From: WHSW01 sp963851045
GTDB lineage: Bacteria; Actinomycetota; Thermoleophilia; Solirubrobacterales; 70-9
Assembly (NCBI GenBank): GCA_963851045.1
Contig: CAWKNC010000002.1
Location: 310,001 to 374,000, forward strand
Reading direction: 5' to 3'
Length of the DNA: 64,000 nucleotides
Every line of letters begins with the position of its first letter. The stretch's first letter is position 1. Under the pieces are notes generated by a model. That model worked only from the letters and a program-made list of their open reading frames with translations. It did no database searches and had not been told where the DNA came from. Of this stretch, positions 14,709 through 23,754 are shown one piece after another. The position numbers and the translations under genes are program-made.

Positions 14709-15943
14709 TGTTCGTCGACGGCCGCCCGGAAACGATCTACGCGCTATTCGCGTTCGCGGTCGCCGCCGTGATCGCGTGGCTACTCGTGCCCGTTGCTGAG
14801 CGGGTTGCGTGGCGCATCGGCGCCGTCGACTACCCGAACGAGCGCAGCCTGCACACCGACCCGACGCCGAAGCTGGGCGGTCTCGCGATCTTTGTGGCGA
14901 TCGCCATCTCAACGATCCTCTTCCTGCCCTGGGCCGTGCAGACCCAGGCCCTCCTGGCGGGAGCGGTGGTGATCACCGTCGTCGGCGTCGTCGACGACAT
15001 CTTCGACCTCAATCCGCTGCTCAAGCTCACGGGGCAGACCGTCGCCGCGGCGATCCCAGTGCTCAACGGCGTCAACGCCAGCAACTTCACGCTGCCGTTT
15101 GTCGGCGGGGTCGACCTGCGCTCCGTCGAGTTCTTCGACATCGCAGTTATCGGCAACGTCCATCTCGGGCACGTCCTGACGATCGTCGGGATCGTCGCGA
15201 TCATCAATGTCATCAACCTGATCGACGGCGTCGACGGGCTCGCCGCCGGCGTCTGCGCGATCTCAGCCGCCGCCCTGGCAGTCATCGCGCTATCGCTCGA
15301 CAAGCCCGGCGCCGGCGTGCTCGCCGCCCTGACCGCCGGCGGCGCGCTCGGATTCCTCCGCCACGGCTTTCCACCTGCGTCGAGCTTCATGGGGGACACC
15401 GGGTCGAACCTGCTCGGCTATCTCCTGGGCGCGATCGCCGTTCAGGGGGCCCTGAAGACGAACGCTGTCGTCGCATTGTTCTTCCCGCTGCTGGTCCTGG
15501 CCGTGCCGATCCTCGACACGGGTTTCGTGATCGCCAAGCGCATCCGCTACCGCCAGCCGATCTACCGAGCCGACCGCTGGCACTTCCATCACCGGATGGC
15601 GAATATCGGCTTCTCGCAGCGGCGGACGCTCGCCTACCTCTACGGGTGGGCGAGCGTGATGGCCGGCCTGGCGCTGGCGCTGCGGTTCATCCCGTACTCA
15701 GACGACCACGGCAACTTCGACCCGGCGTGGACCGCGGTGATCGTCGCCTGTCTGGTCGCGGCCGTGGCGGCGAGCATCTACCTGGTCGTCACGCTCGAGA
15801 TCCTCAAGCTGCGCAGACAGCGCGCGACGGAGATCGCCGAGGTGGCCGGGGAGGAGGTCGCTGAGGCTGTTGCCGACGAAGCGGTCGCACGCGAGCTCGA
15901 AACGGGCGAGTTTCGTGCCGTTGAGCGTCGTCCGGACCCCTGA
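14708..15943 (+). CDS. WecA/TagO/MraY-family undecaprenyl-phosphate sugar-1-phosphate transferase
   Basis: The enzyme transfers a HexNAc-1-phosphate from a UDP-sugar to undecaprenyl phosphate, the first step of a cell-surface polymer. This 411-aa, roughly 10-helix membrane protein has the family signatures: TPKLGGLAIF, the Asp pair VVGVVDDIFDLNPLLK, INLIDGVDGLAAG, SFMGDTGSNLLGY and the HFHHRMANIG histidine motif of the WecA branch. A charged cytoplasmic tail of about 50 residues (VAGEEVAEAVADEAVARE) follows the last helix. It overlaps the DUF354 gene and is the last gene before the ATP synthase operon. Confidence 0.92.
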   Translation: MFVDGRPETIYALFAFAVAAVIAWLLVPVAERVAWRIGAVDYPNERSLHTDPTPKLGGLAIFVAIAISTILFLPWAVQTQALLAGAVVITVVGVVDDIFDLNPLLKLTGQTVAAAIPVLNGVNASNFTLPFVGGVDLRSVEFFDIAVIGNVHLGHVLTIVGIVAIINVINLIDGVDGLAAGVCAISAAALAVIALSLDKPGAGVLAALTAGGALGFLRHGFPPASSFMGDTGSNLLGYLLGAIAVQGALKTNAVVALFFPLLVLAVPILDTGFVIAKRIRYRQPIYRADRWHFHHRMANIGFSQRRTLAYLYGWASVMAGLALALRFIPYSDDHGNFDPAWTAVIVACLVAAVAASIYLVVTLEILKLRRQRATEIAEVAGEEVAEAVADEAVARELETGEFRAVERRPDP

Positions 15944-16315
15944 GGCACCCGACCGTGCTCGCGCGAGTCCCGCTCGGCGCGCGGATCGTCTCGTGGGGTC
16001 GAGACGAGTGTCACAAACTTGTTACAAGGTTGCGTCCCCCTGCGAGGCTTCTCGGCTATAGTCGTCGTCCCGCTCGACCCCCGATTGCTCTTCCGGGGTG
16101 GGCGGCAGTCCGTTTTCTTCTTGGGAGATCCTTTCGTTTATTCGCTTTCGCGACCGCCCATTGCCTGGCCGCAACTTCAACTACCCCGATGATCGACGCA
16201 ACCCTGAAGAGGGCGGACGCCGCCACTCACGCAACCCTGGAGACAGATCCGAGGAACCGCGTGGAAGCCGTCGCGCCCGTGCCCGTCTTGCCGGTGAGCG
16301 CTGCAGCCTCCCTCG
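15944..16315. other. Intergenic region upstream of the ATP synthase operon
   Basis: These 372 bp hold no gene I can support. A TATAGT -10-like hexamer lies at 16057-16062, below TTGTTACAAGG; no well-spaced -35 was found. Two short open frames cross the region (16098-16373 from a GTG, and 16189-16389 from ATG, encoding MIDATLKRADAATHATLE...), but neither resembles a known protein. The region probably carries the operon promoter and an unusually long leader. Confidence 0.5.
16057..16062 (+). promoter_or_regulatory. Possible -10 element of the ATP synthase operon
   Basis: TATAGT is the best -10-like hexamer in the 372-bp gap before the atp genes. Unlike most promoters here it would give a long 5' leader. 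Confidence 0.35.
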
Positions 16316-16792
16316 TTGCGCCCACGTCGTCTCAGGGCCACGCCGATCCAGCCTTTGTCCACGCTCGCTCTAGACGCAGCGGGATCTGAGGCCGCCGCCG
16401 AGTCTCGGCGCCGACCCGGAGTGCTTCTGCGCTTCGGCGATCTCGTGCTGCTCGCGGCGGCGTTGCCGATCTTCGTGGCCGCTGATTGGCCGCTGCTTGG
16501 CTACGCGGTGGCGACCGGTGCCTGGCTCGCGCAGCACGTTCTCATCCTTCTCTCCGACCGCGCGTCCAAATCGGCGCTTGCCGCAGGTGACCGCCGCCGT
16601 GCGCTCGGGATCGTCGGCGCTGCAACGCTCGGTCGACTCTGGCTTGTGGCCACAGCGATCCTCCTCGTGGGTCTGCTGGCCGAGCGCGAGGACGGCCTGG
16701 CCGCAGCGGTACTGACGCTGGCGCTCGTGACCTCCCACCTCATCTTCCTTGGCTTCTCGAAGTTTCTCTATCCGGAAGGCGACTCGAAGTGA
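16316..16792 (+). CDS. AtpI-like membrane protein preceding atpB
   Basis: A 158-aa reading from a TTG codon; the true start is uncertain and could be a TTG or GTG further in, since the first 35 residues look non-conserved. The body has four hydrophobic helices (FGDLVLLAAALPIFVAADW, LLGYAVATGAWLAQHVLILL, LWLVATAILLVGLLA, AAAVLTLALVTSHLIFLGF). Position and topology match the poorly conserved ATP synthase protein I, which assists assembly of the c-ring. Its TGA overlaps the atpB GTG by 4 bp, so it belongs to the operon. Confidence 0.65.
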   Translation: MRPRRLRATPIQPLSTLALDAAGSEAAAESRRRPGVLLRFGDLVLLAAALPIFVAADWPLLGYAVATGAWLAQHVLILLSDRASKSALAAGDRRRALGIVGAATLGRLWLVATAILLVGLLAEREDGLAAAVLTLALVTSHLIFLGFSKFLYPEGDSK

Positions 16793-17700
16793 CCCGTAAG
16801 CGCTGGATGATCCTCGGGTTCACGCTCTACTTCTTGATCACGGTTGTGCTCGCCGTCGTCGCGGGCAGCGCCGGCCAGAACGAGGAGTTCCAGCCCCAGA
16901 ACGAGTTCAAACTCGATCCGTGGGTGGACCTCTCGCTCTTCGGCATCGACATTTCGATCACCAAGGCCGTGCTCTACCTGGTCCTCGCGAGCGCCGCGAC
17001 CATCGGGCTGATGCTGTTCATCGCCAATCGCATGCAGCGTGAGCCGAACAAGACGCAGATGGCCGTCGAGATCGCCTACGACCTGACGCGAAACAACATC
17101 ACCGGCGGGAACATTCCCGACAAGGCGCTGGCCCGCAAGTGGTTTCCATACCTGGCCGCGCTGTTCTTCTTCATCTGGTTCTCGAACATGCTCGGCTACA
17201 TCCCGTTGCCGACGAACACCGAGCACTCGGTCGACGTCTTCGGCCTCGATGTGCCGACGTTCGCGATCTACGCGGCCACGGCCAACATCTCGATCCCGCT
17301 GATCCTGGCGCTGATCTCCGTGGTCGCCTACCACGTCGAGGGCATCCGCGCCAAGGGCTTCACCGGCTACCTGGCGTCGTGGCTGCCGCCCGGGCTCGAG
17401 GACATGAACATCTTCGGGCGCGCGGCAATCTGGATGATCGAGGCCATCTCGCACTTCGTCCGCCTGATCTCGCTCTCCGTACGACTCTTCGCCAACATCC
17501 TCGCCGGCCACATGCTGATCCTGTTCATGGGCGGAGGCTTGGCCGTGCTGCTCGGTCTCGCTGCGCTCGGCTGGTTCACGGCCCCTGCGGCGATCGTCTT
17601 CTTCATCTTCGAGATCGGCCTGGTGGCGACCCTCCAGGCATTCATCTTCTCAACGCTTACTGCCATCTACATCGGCGGAGCCACCGCCGAGACCCACTAA
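16789..17700 (+). CDS. atpB: F1Fo ATP synthase subunit a
   Basis: Subunit a forms the proton half-channels of the Fo motor. The 303-aa membrane protein has the conserved SLSVRLFANILAGHMLI block, with the essential arginine that faces the c-ring carboxylate, and the C-terminal FEIGLVATLQAFIFSTLTAIYIGGA. The N-terminal WVDLSLFGIDISITKAVLYL and WFPYLAALFFFIWFSNMLGYIPLP are also typical. It starts with GTG overlapping the previous gene. A purine-rich AAAAAAGGAGCA follows its stop and serves as ribosome binding site for atpE. Confidence 0.97.
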   Translation: MTRKRWMILGFTLYFLITVVLAVVAGSAGQNEEFQPQNEFKLDPWVDLSLFGIDISITKAVLYLVLASAATIGLMLFIANRMQREPNKTQMAVEIAYDLTRNNITGGNIPDKALARKWFPYLAALFFFIWFSNMLGYIPLPTNTEHSVDVFGLDVPTFAIYAATANISIPLILALISVVAYHVEGIRAKGFTGYLASWLPPGLEDMNIFGRAAIWMIEAISHFVRLISLSVRLFANILAGHMLILFMGGGLAVLLGLAALGWFTAPAAIVFFIFEIGLVATLQAFIFSTLTAIYIGGATAETH

Positions 17701-17717
17701 AAAAGGAGCACTAGGAC

Positions 17718-17993
17718 ATGGATTTGCTGCCCATCGCTCAGGCCGCCGAGGCTGTCGACCTGACGCCGATCGTTGACGCCGGCAAGGCGATCGCCCTCGG
17801 CGTCGGCGCCGGACTCGGCTCGATCGGAGCCGGTATCGGCATCGGGATCATCTTCGGTAAGGAGATCGAGTCCGTCGCCCGCCAACCCGAGATGAAGGAC
17901 GAGCTGCAGTCGATCCGCTGGCTGGGCTTCGCGCTCACCGAGGCTGTCGCCTTCTACACGTTCATCTTCGGTCTGATCGCGTTCTTCCTCTAG
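17718..17993 (+). CDS. atpE: F1Fo ATP synthase subunit c
   Basis: Subunit c forms the rotating proteolipid ring. The 91-aa hairpin has helix 1 (AIALGVGAGLGSIGAGIGIGI), the polar loop VARQPE and helix 2 with the proton-carrying Glu75 in FALTEAVAFYTFIFGLIAF. No Na+-binding pattern (Q..ES) is apparent, so it is probably proton-coupled. It has a strong AAGGAG ribosome binding site, as expected for the subunit needed in the highest copy number. The first 20 residues extend beyond the minimal c subunit. Confidence 0.97.
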   Translation: MDLLPIAQAAEAVDLTPIVDAGKAIALGVGAGLGSIGAGIGIGIIFGKEIESVARQPEMKDELQSIRWLGFALTEAVAFYTFIFGLIAFFL

Positions 17994-17999
17994 GCCGTA

Positions 18000-18587
18000 A
18001 TGGACCTGTTCACCACAATCGCGACGGTCCTGCCGCTCGCCGCCACAGAGGAAGAGGGCGGTGGCAGCTTCCTCGTTTCGCCCTCCCTGGGGCTGATGAT
18101 CTGGACGCTGATCGCGTTCGGCGTCACCATGCTCATCCTCTCGAAGCTCGCCTTCCCGAAGATCGGTGAGGCGCTTGAGAAGCGGGCCAACGCGATCCGG
18201 GAGAACATCGAGGCCTCGGAGAAGCAGCGCGAGGAGGCCGATTCGATCCTCGCCGAGTACCGCGAGCGCCTCAAGGAGGCGCGCGAGCAGGCTGAGGACA
18301 TCGTCACCCGAGCGCGCAAGGCGTCCGACTCCGCCGTCGCCGAGGCCGCGGCCGAGGGCAAGGCCAAGCGCGAGGAACTCGTCGCGGCCGCCCGCAAGGA
18401 CATCGAGGGGGAGACCAAGCGCGCGCTCGAGTCGATCCGGCGCGAGGTCGCCGATCTGACGGTGCTCGCGACCGAGAAGGTCACCCGGAAGTCGCTCGAC
18501 GACGCCGACCACAAGCGCCTGGTCGAGGAGGCGCTCGCCGAGGTGGACTTCTCGGCGCTCGCCGGGTCGGAGGCCCAGAACAACTAG
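18000..18587 (+). CDS. atpF: F1Fo ATP synthase subunit b
   Basis: Subunit b is the peripheral stalk that holds F1 against rotation. The 195-aa protein has an N-terminal transmembrane helix (LGLMIWTLIAFGVTMLILSKLAF) and a long charged coiled coil (EKRANAIRENIEASEKQREEADSILAEYRERLKEAREQAE) that ends in the delta-binding region EKVTRKSLDDADHKRLVEEAL. It follows atpE by 6 bp and precedes atpH by 2 bp. Confidence 0.96.
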   Translation: MDLFTTIATVLPLAATEEEGGGSFLVSPSLGLMIWTLIAFGVTMLILSKLAFPKIGEALEKRANAIRENIEASEKQREEADSILAEYRERLKEAREQAEDIVTRARKASDSAVAEAAAEGKAKREELVAAARKDIEGETKRALESIRREVADLTVLATEKVTRKSLDDADHKRLVEEALAEVDFSALAGSEAQNN

Positions 18588-18589
18588 CC

Positions 18590-19123
18590 ATGGAAGAGAT
18601 CGCCCGCGTATATGCAGACGCCCTGTTCGAGGCGGCGAAGAACGGTGACAAGCTCGACGAGATCCACTCGGAGCTCGACGAGTTCGCCGACGCCATGAAC
18701 GAGTCGAACGACATGCGGGTGTTCTTCTTCAGCCCCTACTTCTCCTCGGAGGAGAAGAAGAGCGCGATCGGAGAGACCGTCTCGAGTGCGAGCGACGAGT
18801 TCGTCAACTTCCTCGAGCTGCTCGCCGAAAAGCACCGGGTTCCGGCGATCTTCCATATCCGCCGGCGGTTCGACGAGCTGTGGGCCGAGGCCAACAAGCG
18901 CCTCGAGGTGACGCTGACGAGCGCGGTTGAGCTCGACAAGTCGGTGGTCGAAAAGGTCGGCAAGGAGGTCGAGCGCCAAACGGACCGTACGATTGACCTC
19001 CAAGCCGAAGTGGATCCCGACATCCTCGGCGGTCTCGTTCTGCGGGTAGGCAACCGCGTCCTCGACGCGAGCCTTCGCAGCAAGCTGGAAAGACTGAGAA
19101 AGGAAGTCGCCTCGGCCGCGTAA
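18590..19123 (+). CDS. atpH: F1Fo ATP synthase subunit delta
   Basis: Delta links the top of F1 to the b stalk. The 177-aa protein begins EEIARVYADALFEAAK and has the OSCP/delta signature near its end (VDPDILGGLVLRVGNRVLDASLRSKLERLRKEV). It is a free-standing delta, not the b-delta fusion found in mycobacteria, which informs the lineage. The ATG follows the atpF stop by 2 bp. Confidence 0.96.
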   Translation: MEEIARVYADALFEAAKNGDKLDEIHSELDEFADAMNESNDMRVFFFSPYFSSEEKKSAIGETVSSASDEFVNFLELLAEKHRVPAIFHIRRRFDELWAEANKRLEVTLTSAVELDKSVVEKVGKEVERQTDRTIDLQAEVDPDILGGLVLRVGNRVLDASLRSKLERLRKEVASAA

Positions 19124-19161
19124 CGCGCCGGACGACCGAACCCCAAAGGAGCTACTGAAGC

Positions 19162-20856
19162 GTGGAGATCAAGCCCGACGAGATTTCGAAGATCCTGCGA
19201 GCGCGGATCGAGGGACTCGAGACCGACGCCGCTGACCTGTCAGAGGTCGGAACCGTGCTGTCGGTGGCCGACGGCATCGCCCGTGTACACGGGCTCGACA
19301 ACTGCATGTCGCTCGAGATGCTCGACCTGCCGCATGACGTCACCGGTCTGGCCCTGAACCTCGAGGCCGACAACGTCGGCGTCGTGCTCTTCGGCGACTG
19401 GGTCAAGATCGAGGAGGGCGACACGGTCAAGCGCACCGGCCGCCTGCTCGAGATTCCCGTCGGTGACGAGCTGCTCGGCCGGATCGTCGACCCGCTCGGC
19501 CGTCCGCTCGACGACAAGGGCGAGATCAACACCTCCGAGACGCGCCCGGCCGAGTTCAAGGCCCCAGGCGTCGTCGAGCGTCAGCCGGTCACGACGCCGG
19601 TGCAGACGGGCCTGAAGGCGATCGACGGCATGATCCCGATCGGCCGTGGCCAGCGCGAGCTGATCATCGGCGATCGCCAGACCGGCAAGACGGCGATTGC
19701 CCTCGACACGATCATCAACAACAAGGACAAGGACCTGATCTGCGTCTACGTCGCGGTGGGCCAGCGGATGTCCACCGTCGTGCAGGTCGCCCAGGTCCTG
19801 GATGACAACGGCGCTCTCGACAACACGATCATCGTCGCCGCGCCCGCCGACGAGGCGGCGCCGATCAAGTTCATGGCGCCGTACGCCGGTTGCGCGATGG
19901 CTGAGTACTTCCTCTACAACGGCAAGGAAGCGCTGTGCGTCTACGACGACCTCACCAAGCACGCGTCGGCGTATCGTCAGATGAGCCTTCTGTTGAGGCG
20001 CCCGCCGGGCCGTGAGGCCTACCCGGGCGACGTCTTCTACCTCCACTCGCGCCTGCTGGAGCGCTCGGTTCGTCTCAACGACGAGCTCGGCGGCGGTTCG
20101 CTGACGGCATTGCCGATCATCGAGACGCAGGCCAACGACGTCTCGGCCTACATCCCGACCAACGTCATCTCGATCACCGACGGCCAGATCTTTTTGGAGT
20201 CGGACCTCTTTTACTCGGGCAACCGGCCGGCGATCAACGTCGGCATCTCGGTCTCGCGAGTCGGGGGTAACGCGCAGACCAAGGCGATGAAGAAGGTGGC
20301 CGGCAAGCTCAAGCTCGACCTCTCGCAGTACCGCGACCTCGAGGCCTTCGCGCAGTTCGGCTCCGAGCTCGACCCCGAGACCCAAAAGCAGCTGTCGCGC
20401 GGTGAGCGTCTCGTCGAAATGCTCAACCAAAACGAGCGCAGCCCACTCTCGGTTGCCGAGCAGGTCACCTCGATCTACGCCGGTACCGGCGGCTATCTCG
20501 ACCGGATCAAGGTCGAGCGCGTCCAGGAGTTCCTGCGCAGCGCGATCGAGCGCCTGCGGTCTGAGAACGGCGACCTGATGGGCAGGATCGACGAGGGCCA
20601 GCTCTCCGACGAGGACGAGGAGGAGCTCGGCAAGGCGATCGCCGAGGCGATCGACGACTTCGGCCCCGACTTCGACCAGGACGGTCAGCCGCTCGAGGAG
20701 GGCGAGTCCGATCGCGTCAAGTCCGAGGAGGAGCGCTCGCGCCCCGGCCGCACCGATGAGGAGGCCGAGACCGAGGCTGCCGCCGAGAAGGACGCCGAGA
20801 AGGCCGAGGAGACCGTCGAGAAGGCCGAAGAGGAGACCGAGGAGGTCACGGCCTAA
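19162..20856 (+). CDS. atpA: F1Fo ATP synthase subunit alpha, with an acidic C-terminal tail
   Basis: Alpha carries the non-catalytic nucleotide sites of F1. The 564-aa protein (GTG start, AAAGGAG upstream) has Walker A GDRQTGKT (170-177), LICVYVAVGQR, and the alpha signature PAINVGISVSRVGG. Most alpha subunits are about 505-550 aa. Here an additional tail of about 50 residues, rich in Glu, Lys and Ala (EEAETEAAAEKDAEKAEE...), follows the C-terminal helical domain and is probably disordered or a single charged helix. Confidence 0.97.
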   Translation: MEIKPDEISKILRARIEGLETDAADLSEVGTVLSVADGIARVHGLDNCMSLEMLDLPHDVTGLALNLEADNVGVVLFGDWVKIEEGDTVKRTGRLLEIPVGDELLGRIVDPLGRPLDDKGEINTSETRPAEFKAPGVVERQPVTTPVQTGLKAIDGMIPIGRGQRELIIGDRQTGKTAIALDTIINNKDKDLICVYVAVGQRMSTVVQVAQVLDDNGALDNTIIVAAPADEAAPIKFMAPYAGCAMAEYFLYNGKEALCVYDDLTKHASAYRQMSLLLRRPPGREAYPGDVFYLHSRLLERSVRLNDELGGGSLTALPIIETQANDVSAYIPTNVISITDGQIFLESDLFYSGNRPAINVGISVSRVGGNAQTKAMKKVAGKLKLDLSQYRDLEAFAQFGSELDPETQKQLSRGERLVEMLNQNERSPLSVAEQVTSIYAGTGGYLDRIKVERVQEFLRSAIERLRSENGDLMGRIDEGQLSDEDEEELGKAIAEAIDDFGPDFDQDGQPLEEGESDRVKSEEERSRPGRTDEEAETEAAAEKDAEKAEETVEKAEEETEEVTA

Positions 20857-20859
20857 CGC

Positions 20860-21774
20860 ATGGCTACGCAGAAGGAAGTACGTAACCGAATCTCCTCGGT
20901 CAAGAACATCCACAAGATCACTCGTGCGATGGAGATGGTCGCTGCCGCCAGGCTGCGCCGCGCCGAGCAGCGGATCGACAACATGCGCCCCTACGCGCAG
21001 GCGATTCGCAAGATGACCCAGCAGGTCGCTGAGGCCGCCCAGGGCATCCCGCGTGTGGCGCTGCTGACCGAGCGCGAGAACGTCAGCAAGGTCGGGATCA
21101 TCCTCGTCACCGGCGACCGCGGGCTCGCGGGTGCGTTCAACACGAACATCATCCGTGAGGGGGTTCGCCTCAAGCGCGAGTTCGCGGACGAGGGCGCCGA
21201 CGTCTCCTTTGCTGTGGTCGGGCGCCGTGGCAACTCGACCCTGACCTTCCGCGGCGAGACCGTCGCCAACTCCTACATCGGTTTCACCGACCGCCCGGCC
21301 TTCACCGATGCGCGCAACATCTCGCGCGACGTCACCTCGGCATACGTAGACGAGGAGTTCGACCGTGTCGAGCTCGTCTACAACCGCTATGTCTCGCCGC
21401 TCACCCAGTACGTGCGGCGTCAGACGCTGCTGCCCCTCTCGCAGGCCGAGGTCTTCGGCGAGGGCATCCCCGAGGAGGAAGAGGACGACTCGGAGCTTGC
21501 AGAGGCCCATCGCAAGGCCTACTGGGACTACGAGCCGGAACCCGAGCAGCTGCTGCCCATGCTGTTCGAGGAGTACGTGGACCTGTCGGTCTACCGTGCG
21601 CTGCTCGAGTCGTCGGCATCCGAGCTGGGGGCTCGTATGACCGCGATGCGCAATGCCGCGGAGAACGCGAACGACATGATCGAAGACCTGACGCTGGCGA
21701 TGAACCGCGCCCGCCAGGCCGAGATCACGCAGGAAATCTTGGAAGTCGTCGGCGGAGCCGAAGCGCTCGCCTGA
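20860..21774 (+). CDS. atpG: F1Fo ATP synthase subunit gamma
   Basis: Gamma is the central rotor shaft. The 304-aa protein starts MATQKEVRNRISSVKNIHKITRAMEMVAAARLRRAE, the N-terminal coiled-coil helix, and ends SEMTAMRNAAENANDM-like with MIEDLTLAMNRARQAEITQEI, the C-terminal shaft helix. The central Rossmann-like domain carries GIILVTGDRGLAGAFN. A region around residues 200-230 (EEEEDDSELAEAHRKAYWDYEPEPEQ) is an acidic insertion. It starts 3 bp after atpA. Confidence 0.96.
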   Translation: MATQKEVRNRISSVKNIHKITRAMEMVAAARLRRAEQRIDNMRPYAQAIRKMTQQVAEAAQGIPRVALLTERENVSKVGIILVTGDRGLAGAFNTNIIREGVRLKREFADEGADVSFAVVGRRGNSTLTFRGETVANSYIGFTDRPAFTDARNISRDVTSAYVDEEFDRVELVYNRYVSPLTQYVRRQTLLPLSQAEVFGEGIPEEEEDDSELAEAHRKAYWDYEPEPEQLLPMLFEEYVDLSVYRALLESSASELGARMTAMRNAAENANDMIEDLTLAMNRARQAEITQEILEVVGGAEALA

Positions 21775-21784
21775 GAAGGGAAAA

Positions 21785-23300
21785 ATGGCTGAGAACAACG
21801 GAAACTCCAACGGACAAAACACCGGGCGGGTCGAGAGCGTCACCGGCGTCGTCGTCGACGCGGTCTTCGAGGACGGCCACCTGCCAGAGATCTACTCGGC
21901 CTTGCACATCAAGGTCGACGGCAGCGACGGCAACCGCCCCGAGATGAACCTCGTCTGCGAGGTCCAGCAGCACCTCGGCGACGATCGCGTGCGCGCCGTC
22001 TCGATGGAGGCCACAGACGGCCTCATGCGCGGCGACGAGGTCATCGATACGGGCGGCCCGATCACCGTTCCGGTCGGCAAGGGCACGCTTGGCCGCATCT
22101 TCAACCTGCTCGGCGATCCCATCGACAACGGTGGCGACGTCGACTTCGACGAGCGCTGGCCCATCCATCGTCCCGCTCCGAGCGTCGAGGACCTCGCCCC
22201 CGCCCAGGAGATCCTCGAGACCGGAATCAAGGTCGTCGACCTGCTCGCGCCCGTACGCGAAGGGCGGCAAGGTCGGTCTCTTCGGAGGCGCCGGCGTTGG
22301 CAAGACCGTTCTGATCCAGGAGCTGATCCGCAACATCGCCGAGGAGCACGAGGGCCTGTCGGCCTTCTGTGGCGTCGGCGAACGCTCGCGCGAGGGCAAC
22401 GACCTCTGGGGCGAGATGAAGGAGTCGGGCGTCATCGACAAGACGATGCTCGTCTTCGGTCAGATGAACGAGCCGCCGGGCGCTCGTCTGCGCGTCGCCC
22501 TCTCCGGGCTGACGATGGCGGAGTACTTCCGCGAGCAGGGCGGCCAGGACGTGCTCCTGTTCATCGACAACATCTTCCGCTTCGTTCAGGCGGGCTCCGA
22601 GGTGTCGGCGTTGCTTGGCCGCATGCCGTCGGCCGTCGGTTACCAGCCGACGCTGGAGACCGAGATGGGTGGCCTCCAGGAGCGGATCTCCTCGACCAAG
22701 CAGGGTTCGGTGACCTCGATTCAGGCCGTCTACGTTCCGGCCGACGACCTCACCGACCCCGCACCGGCGTCGGTGTTCGCCCACCTGAACGCGACCACGA
22801 CGTTGTCACGAGCGATCTCGGAGAAGGGGATCTACCCGGCGGTCGATCCGCTCGACTCGACGTCGACGATCCTCAAGCCGGACATTCTCGGCGAGGAGCA
22901 CTACGACACTGCGATTCAGGTTCAGGAGAACCTGCAGCGCTACCGCGAGCTCCAGGACATCATCGCGATCCTCGGTATCGACGAGCTGTCCGACGAGGAC
23001 AAGCAGGCGGTCAACCGCGCCCGCAAGCTCGAGCGTTTCCTCAGCCAGCCGTTCTTCGTCGCCTCGCAGTTCACGGGCCGCGACGGCGAGTACGTGCCGG
23101 TCGCCGAGACCGTCCGCTCGTTCCGCGAGATCCTCGATGGCACACACGACGACCTGCCGGAGTCGGCCTTCTACATGAAGGGCTCGATCGATCAGGTCAC
23201 GGGCACCGAGGAGAAGGGCGAGAAGGATGAGGGTGTCGAGCGCGAGCAGGCTGAGGCCGACGCGAAGGCAGAAGAGGAAGCCGAGAAGGCAGAGGCCTAG
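21785..23300 (+). CDS. atpD: F1Fo ATP synthase subunit beta, interrupted by a one-base insertion at 22253
   Basis: Beta holds the catalytic ATP sites. The frame from ATG 21785 gives normal beta sequence (GRVESVTGVVVDAVFEDG... ILETGIKVVDLLAP), then turns into REGRQGRSLRRRRR. Normal sequence continues in the frame one base further: YAKGGKVGLFGGAGVGKTVL (P-loop GGAGVGKT), MNEPPGARLRVALSGLTMAE, ALLGRMPSAVGYQPTL, to the stop at 23300. An extra G at 22253 accounts for the break exactly. Since the rest is intact and beta is normally essential, a sequencing or assembly error is likely. The C-terminus has a charged 25-residue tail (KGEKDEGVEREQAEADAK...). Confidence 0.93.
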
Positions 23301-23303
23301 CGG

Positions 23304-23717
23304 ATGGCCGGCGACACCAAGTTCGAGGCGGAGGTACTAACCCCGGAGGGTGAGATCTTCTCCGGGGAGCTGCAGATGGTCTCGACACGGACCTCCACTG
23401 GCGAGGTCGGAATCCTCGCCAACCACATCCCGATGATCGCCCGGCTGCTGCCCGCTGAGCTGCGCCTGCACAAGTCCGACTCCGACGTCGAGACCTACGC
23501 GCAGGGCGAGGGATGGCTCGAGGTCTTCGCCAACCGCGTCCGCGTGCTTGTCGCCGAGGCGCACTCCGAGGACGATCTCGACGTCTCAGACCTCAAGCGC
23601 CGCCTCGAGGAGGCTGAGCAGAGCCTCAAGGAGGCTGAGGAGGGCTCAGCCGCGGCCGAGCAGGCAGAGCGCGAGCGCGCTCGCTGCGAAGCGTTCATCA
23701 AGATCGCCGAGAGCTGA
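23304..23717 (+). CDS. atpC: F1Fo ATP synthase subunit epsilon
   Basis: Epsilon sits on the rotor and can inhibit ATP hydrolysis. The 137-aa protein has the N-terminal beta-sandwich (FEAEVLTPEGEIFSGELQMVSTRTSTGEVGILANHIPMIARLLP) and a C-terminal helical hairpin (DVSDLKRRLEEAEQSLKEAEEG...). Spacing to atpD is 3 bp. It is the last gene of the atp operon, and a hairpin follows. Confidence 0.95.
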   Translation: MAGDTKFEAEVLTPEGEIFSGELQMVSTRTSTGEVGILANHIPMIARLLPAELRLHKSDSDVETYAQGEGWLEVFANRVRVLVAEAHSEDDLDVSDLKRRLEEAEQSLKEAEEGSAAAEQAERERARCEAFIKIAES

Positions 23718-23731
23718 GCTCTCACAGACGC

Positions 23732-23753
23732 AGGGGCGGACCTGTTCGCCTCT
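23732..23753 (+). terminator. Hairpin after atpC, probable terminator of the atp operon
   Basis: AGGGGCGGA and TTCGCCTCT pair over 9 bp (two as G-U) around a 4-nt loop, followed by CTAATCT. There is no long T-run, so termination by this hairpin alone is uncertain. Confidence 0.45.
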
Positions 23754-23754
23754 C

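Noticed and set aside
13593..15864. Long open frames opposite or out of frame with the DUF354 and WecA-like genes
   Set aside because: They are arginine-rich or antisense shadows; the accepted frames have family motifs and coupled starts.
15944..16389. Small protein genes in the atp leader region (frames 16098-16373 and 16189-16389)
   Set aside because: Neither has a recognisable motif or a convincing ribosome binding site, and they overlap each other in different frames.
19240..21843. Very long open frame on the minus strand opposite atpA and atpG
   Set aside because: It is antisense to clearly conserved ATP synthase genes, and its Arg/Leu/Asp/Val-rich composition is what GC-rich antisense frames give.
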